From Arcuatula senhousia (Eukaryota > Mollusca > Bivalvia > Mytilida > Mytilidae): a stretch of 64,000 nucleotides of DNA. The notes under the pieces were generated by a model that ran no database searches, was not told the origin of the DNA, and saw only the letters and a list, made by a program, of their open reading frames with translations. A program made the position numbers and the translations under genes. Numbering within the stretch: position 1 is the first letter of the stretch; every line of letters starts with the position of its first letter. The DNA is taken from the NCBI GenBank assembly GCA_963971305.1, contig OZ020303.1:57784867-57848866 (forward strand). Direction: 5' to 3'. This document shows, piece by piece, positions 62,201 through 64,000 of this stretch.

Positions 62201-63680
62201 GGAGTTGCGCTTACGAGGTTTGTGGACAGACGGACAGACAGACAGGGTGATTCCTATATACCCCCCCAAACTTTGTTTGCGGAGGGTATAATAAAAAAAA
62301 TCAAGTCATTTTAAGCTAAATGGTATAACCTGCAAAAAATTCTAAATTTCAGCGTAATACTTGCAAGTTGATCATAAAATCTATTCCAGTGTCTCATCCT
62401 TGAATTTTACATTTTTATTCACCTTTTTTTCGACTTCTGACATGTAAATATTCTTATTCTTAATTTCATATAGTCAACCATGCTTGTTCCACACAAACAC
62501 ACACATGCATTATATATAGTGTATAACAATTAGATGCTAATGTCTGTTATGTACTGTTTTAAATCATAAATGTTAATTGTCATTGCCTGCAAAGGTCCTT
62601 GATTGGCTAAATAAAACAAGTAATACTGTGAGCTAGCTCACAAAAGGATACCCCCCGCTTCATATTGGACTCTGTTTGGTAAAAAACATCAAGTCCAGTT
62701 ATCTCCCCTCAATGATAGCAGAGAGCTATACAAATTTTTCATGCAAATCTACATATGATGTACTTCCTTCGTGTAAAGTTTAATTAAAATCCATCTAGCG
62801 GTTTAGGAGGAGTTGCGCTTACAGGGTCTCCCATTGAATAATGTATTACAATGTATTTAAAAAGTTTAAGTCCAATTATCTCCCCTGAATGATGTCCGAA
62901 TGCGATGAAAATTCTTCATGCACATCTATATACGATGTTCTTCCTTCAGGTAAAGTTTCATCAAAATCCATCATGCGGTTTAGGAGAAGTTGCGCTTACG
63001 AGGTCTCCCATTGAATAATGTATTTAAAAAGTCTAAGTCCAATTATCTCCCCTGAATGATGTCCGAATGCGATGAAAATTCTTCATGCACATCTACATAT
63101 GATGTACTTCCTTCATGTAAAGTTTCAGTAAAATCCTTCAAGTGGTTTAGGAGGAGAAGCGCTTACGAGTTATGTGGACAGACGGACGGACGGACAGAGA
63201 AGTTGCGCTTACGAGGTCTCCCATTGAATAATGTATTTAAAAAGTCTAAGTCCAATTATCTCCCCTGAATGATGTCCGAATGCGATGAAAATTCTTCATG
63301 CACATCTACATATGATGTACTTCCTTCATGTAAAGTTTCAGTAAAATCCTTCAAGTGGTTTAGGAGGAGAAGCGCTTACGAGTTATGTGGACAGACGGAC
63401 GGACGGACAGACAGACAGACAGACAGACAGGGTGTTTCCTATATACCCCCCCAAACTTTGTTTGCGGGGGGTATAATAATGTCTAATGTAAACATGGGAA
63501 TTTCCCTATCAAATGTTATACAACATACCTCAACAAAAACATTTATACCTTAATACATGCAGCATTTCTAGTACTCACAGTTACTAATATACACTGTTCT
63601 ATCATAAAATGAAAGCCATCATCTAACAATTTCTGGAATGTTGCATCTTTCTCAACTATCAACACAAACTTGGCATTTGT
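35112..63680 (-). CDS. SPO11: SPO11 meiotic recombination protein, last six exons (5' partial)
   Basis: Minus-strand exons in transcript order: 63680-63579, 61325-61226, 46230-46193, 44916-44840, 37467-37356 and 35231-35112. They give 182 codons plus stop, in frame across five GT-AG introns. The encoded part is the Toprim half of the topoisomerase VI A-like protein: AKFVLIVEKDATFQKLLDD (acidic Glu of Toprim), AKGFPDMNTRLLLKLLW, LVDADPHG (Asp pair), IEIMLIYKYGS, VPTIRWLGILPTDIKR, ISLTKGDKNKISELLTRPY and the C-terminal KAEIQ...YLPGKLQYGGWL. SPO11 makes programmed meiotic double-strand breaks via a Tyr in the WHD domain; that Tyr and the N-terminus lie beyond 64000. The 28.6-kb span is mostly transposon-filled introns. 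Confidence 0.93.
35232..35729. other. SPO11 intron with a possible mollusc interspersed repeat
   Basis: AT-rich intron sequence. At 35286-35360 'gattgattgattgattgttgttt' (ATTG repeat), followed by 'gtcccgtcggcgatattttagcc' and 'atcaggac', resembles a widespread mollusc SINE/LINE tail as I recall it. No exon is seen. Confidence 0.4.
35730..37088. mobile_element. 1359-bp TIR element, copy 1
   Basis: It starts CCCTTGTCAAAATGAAATCC and ends ...CATTTTATTTTGCTAAGGG, an imperfect inverted pair. CA flanks both sides (35728-35729 and 37089-37090). It has the same length as, and by eye is identical to, 46603-47961. The ends are rich in 'CCATTTAAA' / 'CCATTGAAAC' motifs and their complements, likely subterminal repeats. 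A 71-codon frame is conserved simply because the copies are identical. No transposase is present. The superfamily is unknown; a 2-bp non-TA duplication is unusual. Confidence 0.75.
37356..37467 (-). CDS. SPO11: SPO11 penultimate exon
   Basis: The exon encodes FGIDTNSCISLTKGDKNKIS and ELLTRPYCANFPGLEKE. It starts with the last base of a split Arg codon and ends in phase 0 at GAG|GTAACT. The I.LT..D...I..LL.RPY pattern is the SPO11 segment after LLPSD. Confidence 0.9.
37468..37917. other. SPO11 intron, unique sequence
   Basis: Intronic sequence upstream of the family I hairpin. The 82-codon plus frame at 37703-37951 runs into the hairpin of the repeat and shows no recognisable domain. No other feature is seen. 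Confidence 0.4.
38008..40934 (-). mobile_element. Family B element B1, about 15 core monomers
   Basis: The hairpin is at 38008-38038 (AGCTCACCTGACC...TCATGTGAGCT), with GTCTGTCGTCTGTCCGTCGTCCG after it. The first unit carries 'aacatggccgatgttgct'. About fifteen highly similar units of about 160 bp follow, restarting near 38354, 38519, 38682, 38843 and 39002. The right end is CCAGGTGAGCGATTCAGG plus hairpin. Adjacent units are nearly identical in groups (for example those around 39440 and 40080), indicating local amplification. Confidence 0.7.
41574..43424 (-). mobile_element. Family B element B2, about 9 core monomers
   Basis: The hairpin is at 41574-41604 (AGCTCACCTGGACC...GGTCCATGTGAGCT), followed by a long CGT/CGTCTG tract (41620-41682). 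About nine core units and the standard right end (about 43386-43424) follow. It sits at the same position of the family I monomer (after 'ccgcacttttt') as B1. Confidence 0.7.
44840..44916 (-). CDS. SPO11: SPO11 exon encoding VPTIRWLGILPTDIK
   Basis: The exon encodes SLAFESEHLAVPTIRWLGIL-PTDIK plus two bases of an Arg codon. The VP.I.WLG.LP(S/T)D motif is strongly diagnostic for SPO11. The acceptor is ttacag and the donor AAAAG|GTTAGA. Confidence 0.93.
44917..45310. other. SPO11 intron, short unique stretch
   Basis: AT-rich intronic sequence with a short direct repeat ('taccaaatcttccttcatcagtaaa', about 44980-45029). No exon is seen. Confidence 0.4.
45311..46078 (+). mobile_element. Family J element, copy 1
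   Basis: The 5' end ACAAGGGGTT carries the hairpin GCAC-taagtc-GTGC and then ATACCCCCACTC. Four units of about 165 bp ('aaacaggaagtagatgatgg', 'accaaatttgaaaccaatcc') follow. The 3' part has a GGACAGACGGACAGATGGACGG tract (about 45998-46033) and the terminal hairpin GCCCCCTCTCTTATGAGTGGGGG, then TATAAT. GAGTGGGGGTAT is the exact complement of the 5' subterminal repeat. A near-identical copy lies at 60231-61006. Confidence 0.75.
46193..46230 (-). CDS. SPO11: SPO11 micro-exon encoding IEIMLIYKYGSK
   Basis: This 38-base exon supplies the last two bases of the Gly of DPHG and IEIMLIYKYGSK. The acceptor is ttgttttag and the donor AAAG|GTAAGT. It is too short to be seen as an ORF and is identified by the conserved DPHG-IEIM-YKYGS continuity with neighbouring exons. 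Confidence 0.9.
46344..48429 (+). mobile_element. Family L element with nested 1359-bp TIR element
   Basis: The 5' part has a small hairpin CTGAC-aaa-GTCAG (46330-46342) and then AGGGCCCCGC. The core units of about 165 bp contain 'tttcagaactgtattgttaa' and 'gacatgctacttagcagctg'. The 3' end has GACGGACGGACAGACGGACA (about 48354-48381) and the hairpin AGGGCTTCCGCATC-ttc-GATGCGGGGCCCT, then AATAA. The 5' GGGCCCCGC complements the 3' arm. The nested element occupies 46603-47961. Confidence 0.7.
46603..47961. mobile_element. 1359-bp TIR element, copy 2
   Basis: Same boundaries, length and (by eye) sequence as 35730-37088. It lies inside a family L unit: flanks 'gcagctgtgcaaa' and 'aagtttcagaactg' rejoin as 'gcagctgtgcaaagtttcagaactg', present uninterrupted at about 48120 and 48289. 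This empty-site comparison fixes the ends and shows a 2-bp AA duplication. Confidence 0.8.
48515..48731 (+). promoter_or_regulatory. LINE 5' UTR / internal promoter region
   Basis: Sequence between the 5' target duplication and the ORF1 ATG (context 'caagatggcgacg'). The AAGATGGCG start context resembles a YY1-type site by recall. Promoter activity is expected by analogy with full-length LINEs and is not shown. Confidence 0.4.
48798..48974 (+). repeat. 5' LTR (177 bp)
   Basis: Starts TGTAATGATCGGAATATTG and ends GGTCATCACA. It contains 'cattataataaaagtagc', a possible TATA/polyadenylation segment. Identical by eye to 53495-53671. Confidence 0.92.
48976..48988 (+). promoter_or_regulatory. Primer-binding site complementary to tRNA-Ser(GCT)
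   Basis: TGGCGACGAGGAT lies one base after the 5' LTR. It is the reverse complement of ATCCTCGTCG-CCA, the 3' end of animal tRNA-Ser(GCT) as I recall it. Confidence 0.75.
49003..53004 (+). CDS. Ty3/gypsy gag-pol polyprotein, 1333 aa
   Basis: A single ATG-started frame follows the PBS by 14 bases. Order: gag (about 1-210, with SYKQLEGQTLDEFVTELRKL), two zinc knuckles (C225-C258: CX2CX5HX3C and CX2CX4HX4C), protease D323-S-G-A, reverse transcriptase (D536 in KLDLRSGYHQ; S597-D598-D599 in NISDDIIVFG), RNase H (D745, E782, D808 region), integrase zinc region (from H963 to CIACQ), and catalytic D1030, D1085, E1121, an exact D-X54-D-X35-E. The C-terminal tail is basic and Asn-rich. No stop or frameshift separates gag from pol. 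The YXDD position reads ISDD, a form I recall from Mag-like elements. Confidence 0.93.
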   Translation: MAAQFNLPAFPCFDVETDKSNAGPRWQKWVDRLENLFIGLDIDDAGRKRALLLHYAGERVYDIYDAEKGGTDPTYDATKKVLTDYFAPKKNIQMEIYKFRSYKQLEGQTLDEFVTELRKLAKNCEFADVNKEILTQVIQNCKSNRLRRRALREPDKKLDDILTLGRALELADSQASAMETEHAHVNKVKTQNRKYTNKYQSTDSTQFTSTNKKPRNPIKKESKTCRNCGGQYPHKSECPAKGATCHYCKKQNHFKTVCRSRQKSGKVREIQTTQPDSGNNYSSSDDEYVYSLRQSVEHVSVVNENGPRVNVLANNKVCNFLIDSGATTNILDEKTYKQLGQPQLTKGKHPTLFPYGGGKALKIKGTCELTIETRNKIDTDTFCIVEGNHGALLGYQLSKRLGLIKIVNSVNDPTKDYPKLFDGIGKYKGTPIKLHIDTGVRPVAQRHRRTPFHLRHKVEKELDKLLEQDIIEKVEGTPTPWVSPIVTPPKKDPDEIRLCVDMREANKAITRERHLLPTIDELIHDLTGSVVFTKLDLRSGYHQLELEQSSRYITTFSTHAGLFRYKRLNFGISSASEIFQEVIRNVISGIPGVKNISDDIIVFGKSQKEHDEALDATFKRLLENGLTLNLKKCEFNKDKVVFFGVVFSKEGISPDPIKVKAIKDMSAPKNTTELRSFLGMTNYSSRFIQNYATICEPLRRLTRQNVEWEWNSEQQGAFDKLKEALSHETTRTYFDPKSEVNILVDASPVGLGAIMSQRGQTVSTASRSLTDTETRYSQTEREALAIVWACEHFDMYIRGAPNVNIITDHKPLERIWQKPKPPLRIERWGLRLQPYKLTIKYQPGSENPADFMSRHPSEKPTKSKEEKIADQYVNFISNEAVPRAMTLDEIKEKSRSDKTISKAIEFTRTGQWYKIKDIDDLSVDKEELQALRSVSGELSTFETILLRDNRIVLPSALRAQAIHIAHEGHQGLTKTKAFLRSKVWFPGLNDQVDNTIKECIACQAITPTKRLEPLHMSEMPSEPWTNLSADFCGPLPTGDLLFVITDEYSRYAVVEIIKSDSASTVIPVLDKVLSTFGIPKVIKTDNGPPFNSHAFRQYSENMGFKHRRITPLWPRANAQAESFNKPMMKVIKAAQIERKNWKQELYNFLRQYRATPHSSTGYPPHQLLFGREPSTKLPRVSTSTNRKAQLDESARQNDATSKSRMKQQFEQRNNTRDSNINIGDTVLKQNDLKGNKFSSKYDPTPYRIVDKKGSMLTATNNNNTTTRNSSKFKKIVPTPLRDIPTADEIELEEEINIRTNTKEQNKTVSNEKENSQRPVREKCTPKYLDDYVH
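53005..53483 (+). repeat. Untranslated region between pol and the purine tract
   Basis: It begins with three imperfect copies of GTGAAAAGGGGCATAATAATCCC at 53006, 53067 and 53128, spaced exactly 61 bp. AT-rich non-coding sequence follows. No env or accessory ORF is seen. Confidence 0.65.
53484..53494 (+). promoter_or_regulatory. Polypurine tract
   Basis: TGGGGAGGGA directly abuts the 3' LTR. This is the expected site for plus-strand priming of an LTR retrotransposon. Confidence 0.8.
53495..53671 (+). repeat. 3' LTR (177 bp)
   Basis: Same sequence and length as the 5' LTR. It is followed by the CCGGG target duplication and the continuation of the foldback arm. Confidence 0.92.
55719..56458 (+). 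other. LINE inter-ORF spacer (740 bp)
   Basis: AT-rich sequence between ORF1 and ORF2, unusually long for such an element. A short direct repeat 'aacactataaatccaaca' occurs twice at about 56150-56190. Small hydrophobic frames occur (for example 56263-56466), with no evidence of use. How ORF2 is translated (internal initiation or a shorter RNA) is not visible. Confidence 0.5.
56459..59872 (+). CDS. LINE ORF2: 2A-like leader, APE endonuclease, reverse transcriptase
   Basis: 1137 aa from the first ATG. Residues 1-93 hold two hydrophobic stretches (around NLALYLILILLL and FTLLLLQLLV) and end in NDIETNPGP (NPGP = residues 90-93), a 2A-type ribosome-skipping motif. APE endonuclease: FHWNARS (N106), ITETH (E131), VYRPP, GDLN and SDH (296-298). 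Reverse transcriptase: KGDKSDPTNYRPISLL, CDISKAFDRVWH, GGVPQGSVLGPLLF and FADD (754-757). C-terminal zinc motif: C1066-X-C1068-X8-H1077-X4-C1082. The frame is complete with no stops, though ORF1 of this copy is broken. ORF2 carries out target-primed reverse transcription. Confidence 0.93.
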   Translation: MGNDIVGHRMAIGLFYLKLRPVIRKLKMYIPNLALYLILILLLTAQKAALYLISISTKSIMCICEPFSQNISFTLLLLQLLVMSNDIETNPGPDSNNGEVSIFHWNARSVRNKINYLETICDGSSVVCITETHLDENVKNDDLVIPGFSLPIRKDRDCFGGGVLVYVSEDLHVTRRQDLEMGNTETIWVEISLNNYRLLICAVYRPPASVNPFWECFHASIERALDITNRVIVTGDLNVNLLVEVDHRLNVLMRNFNLKNCITEPTRFNNLLDPILHSDECEICVSLVLKVDRTMSDHDATSVTVKVPFNLEKNYKREVWLYKHADFNQLNLEISQFDWESFLRDERDVNAMTEKFTNKFLSLAKQFIPTKNVTIRPNDKPWFNSDIRKEMRIRDRLHKIMKRKCTALAVEKFKAQRNKVNNMIKYAREQFFLNANDLLDDSKKNNPKSYWKLVKFLSNGSKSCSIPPLIENITGNLVISDKDKSNVLNCFFASISDIENADKNVPEFEARTDQELDIDLITSDEIKDVLQCLTLGKAVGEDRMSHHLLKFTAASVCKPLQIIFNYSLLHGKFPDIWKSAIVIPLFKKGDKSDPTNYRPISLLSCVGKVFERVIYKYIYNFLLDNSLLYKYQSGFMQKHSTVHQLLEIYHNICIALENRKIVCSVFCDISKAFDRVWHKGLLKKLKSYGISGRLLLWLNDYLSNREQKVIIGNSKSDLSEIKGGVPQGSVLGPLLFLIYINDISDTTESMARLFADDTSLLCSSNSINETEAILNSDLYKIQLWSEKWLVNFNPSKTECVVFSTQRANDLNITFNNESIKNVENHKHLGVTFSSNCKWTIHIQNIIDSASKRLAVLRKFKFSLSRQNLEKIYFTFILPILEYSCELWDGCSVQDRNKFEYIHNEAARIITGLPKFANIESLYFETGWETLQSRRERKKLNLFHKIKHNNCPTYLIDCLSPFRRDNVRNLRNQNEFQIPRQRLQLYSNSFFPSTIQSWNHLQEPLRNTVSYDLFKKMLLEEKNLFKPPSYFFAGNRLLNILHTRLRHRSSNLNADLFRVNLTNDSSCRCGHILEDSIHFFLECPLYIGHRAELIRKLNFIDTIDIEILLFGSEILNEESNLKIFSAVQQYIKQTKRFT
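56717..56737 (+). other. 2A-like ribosome-skipping motif in ORF2
   Basis: Encodes IETNPGP, preceded by Asp, matching the D-x-E-x-NPG|P consensus. In known 2A peptides the bond between the Gly and the final Pro is skipped, which here would release a 92-residue hydrophobic leader from the endonuclease/RT protein. 2A-like sequences at the N-terminus of non-LTR retrotransposon ORFs are known from trypanosomes and marine invertebrates. Confidence 0.8.
59873..60153 (+). other. LINE 3' UTR
   Basis: It starts with a pyrimidine-rich stretch (cccccccttttccctcttttc), has AATAAA at about 60132 and ends in ATT-rich short repeats just before the target duplication. No poly(A) tail is present. Confidence 0.6.
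60231..61006 (+). mobile_element. Family J element, copy 2
   Basis: Same layout and near-identical sequence to 45311-46078: ACAAGGGG, hairpin GCACTAAGTCGTGC, ATACCCCCACTC, four core units, GACGGACAGACGGACGGACA tract (about 60917-60962) and terminal hairpin GCCCCCTC...GTGGGGG, TATAAT. The tract differs in repeat number between the copies. Confidence 0.75.
61226..61325 (-). CDS. SPO11: SPO11 exon with the Toprim DPHG motif
   Basis: The exon encodes AKGFPDMNTRLLLKLLWNKF and HIPMLALVDADPH plus the first base of Gly. KG.PD.NTR and LVDADPHG are diagnostic for SPO11; the Asp residues coordinate Mg2+ in the Toprim fold. The acceptor is tttgatag and the donor CATG|GTAAGC. Confidence 0.94.
61488..62292 (+). 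mobile_element. Family K element, copy 1
   Basis: The 5' end is ACAAGTAATAC, hairpin TGTGAGC-ga-GCTCACA, then GGATACCCCTGC. Four units of about 155-180 bp with 'ccgagagcaatgaaaattctt' and 'ggtttaggaggagttgcgct' follow. The 3' end has the tract GGACAGACGGACAGACAGAC (about 62225-62244) and ATACCCCCCCAAACTTTGTTTGCGGAGGGTAT, then AATAA. The 3' GGGTAT complements the 5' ATACCC. Confidence 0.7.
62293..62615. other. SPO11 intron between K elements
   Basis: AT-rich unique sequence of about 320 bp between the two family K copies. No exon or repeat is recognised. Confidence 0.4.
62616..63477 (+). mobile_element. Family K element, copy 2, with internal duplication
   Basis: Same ends as copy 1 (ACAAGTAATACTGTGAGC... 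and ...GCGGGGGGTATAAT). Two GGACAGACGGACGGACGG tracts are present (63176-63199 and 63389-63430) instead of one. The unit before each tract is repeated: 63056-63200 and 63269-63410 are nearly identical, so a segment of about 213 bp including the tract was duplicated. Confidence 0.7.
63579..63680 (-). CDS. SPO11: SPO11 exon with Toprim Glu motif (VEKDATF)
   Basis: Thirty-four codons in phase 0 encode TNAKFVLIVEKDATFQKLLD and DGFHFMIEQCILVT. The FVLIVEKDA.F motif contains the catalytic Glu of the Toprim domain. The acceptor is atatacag and the donor ACT|GTGAGT. It is the most 5' SPO11 exon in the window. Confidence 0.94.
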
Positions 63681-64000
63681 CTGTATATGTTGGTACAAAG
63701 TTAAGGAAAGATTTATTATTGTGCATTTTCTTTCACTTATTTGATTTTGTGTTCTACCATCTGGATAGAAATTGAGTATTTTTCAATAACATAGGAATTA
63801 AAAGAATTGTATCTCATTTGCTTAAAAACTTTTTATAGTTAAATCATTTTAATTTCCTTTCGAACTTAAAAACACAAGCATTTAGTCTCAAGCAGCTTCA
63901 ACACATCACAATGTTTTTACATGTATATGCATATAGTACACCTAGCATTAAAAGATTTCAATCATTGAATACTTCTGACCAAAAGGATATAACTTATTCC
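63681..64000. other. SPO11 intron continuing past the window
   Basis: AT-rich sequence upstream of the VEKDATF exon. No further SPO11 exon is seen, so the WHD domain and catalytic Tyr exons lie beyond 64000. Confidence 0.5.

Noticed and set aside
62120..63553. Frames containing repeated TDGRTD / RRTDRQ
   Set aside because: They are translations of the GACG/GACA tract and adjoining core units of family K.
1..64000. tRNA or rRNA genes
   Set aside because: No cloverleaf with conserved A/B boxes or rRNA core was noticed by eye. A covariance-model scan would be decisive; a high-scoring hit would overturn this.

Overview
The window looks like nuclear DNA of a bivalve mollusc, possibly a mytilid. 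Evidence: AT-rich DNA, spliced animal genes with very large introns, and a dense load of pearl/Helentron-like repeats with (GACGGACA)n tracts and about 160-bp tandem cores, a repeat style described from bivalves. The species assignment is inference. No bacterial-type operons, rRNA, tRNA or CRISPR arrays were seen.

Two cellular genes were assembled exon by exon. On the plus strand, nine exons between 16750 and 27797 encode a STAR-family KH RNA-binding protein of the KHDRBS (Sam68/SLM) type: QUA1, KH, RG-rich tail and Tyr-rich C-terminus. A possible alternative last exon lies at 29970-30091. On the minus strand, the last six exons of the meiotic double-strand-break protein SPO11 lie between 63680 and 35112; its 5' part is outside the window. 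The genes are convergent. All exon junctions keep frame with GT-AG introns, but most exons are too short to stand out as ORFs.

Layout. 1-15420: nested and chimeric tandem-core elements (families A, B, C, E, F, G here), a PIF/Harbinger-like element and a small hAT-like MITE. 15420-30255: the KHDRBS gene, whose introns hold a TIR element carrying seven identical 16-mers, several MITEs and a duplicated 180-bp segment. 30256-35111: more family D, H and B elements between the two gene ends. 35112-64000: SPO11, with introns filled by two identical 1359-bp TIR elements, a 6.7-kb family I array containing two family B insertions, paired J and K elements, one L element and a nested retrotransposon complex.

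The nested complex (48504-60164) is the best-resolved history. A full-length APE-type LINE with an 11-bp target duplication sits in a SPO11 intron. Its ORF2 starts with a hydrophobic leader ending in a 2A-like NPGP motif. Its ORF1 is split by a 1.05-kb foldback DNA element with a 9-bp duplication. That element is split in turn by a Ty3/gypsy retrotransposon with 177-bp LTRs that look identical, a 5-bp duplication and an unbroken 1333-codon gag-pol ORF, so it is very young and may be active.

The broadest pattern is that at least seven repeat families, unrelated in sequence, share one architecture: outer hairpin, subterminal inverted repeat, tandem core of about 145-180 bp units, GACG/GACA-type tract, and a terminal hairpin containing the matching inverted repeat. 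They repeatedly insert into T-runs of one another.
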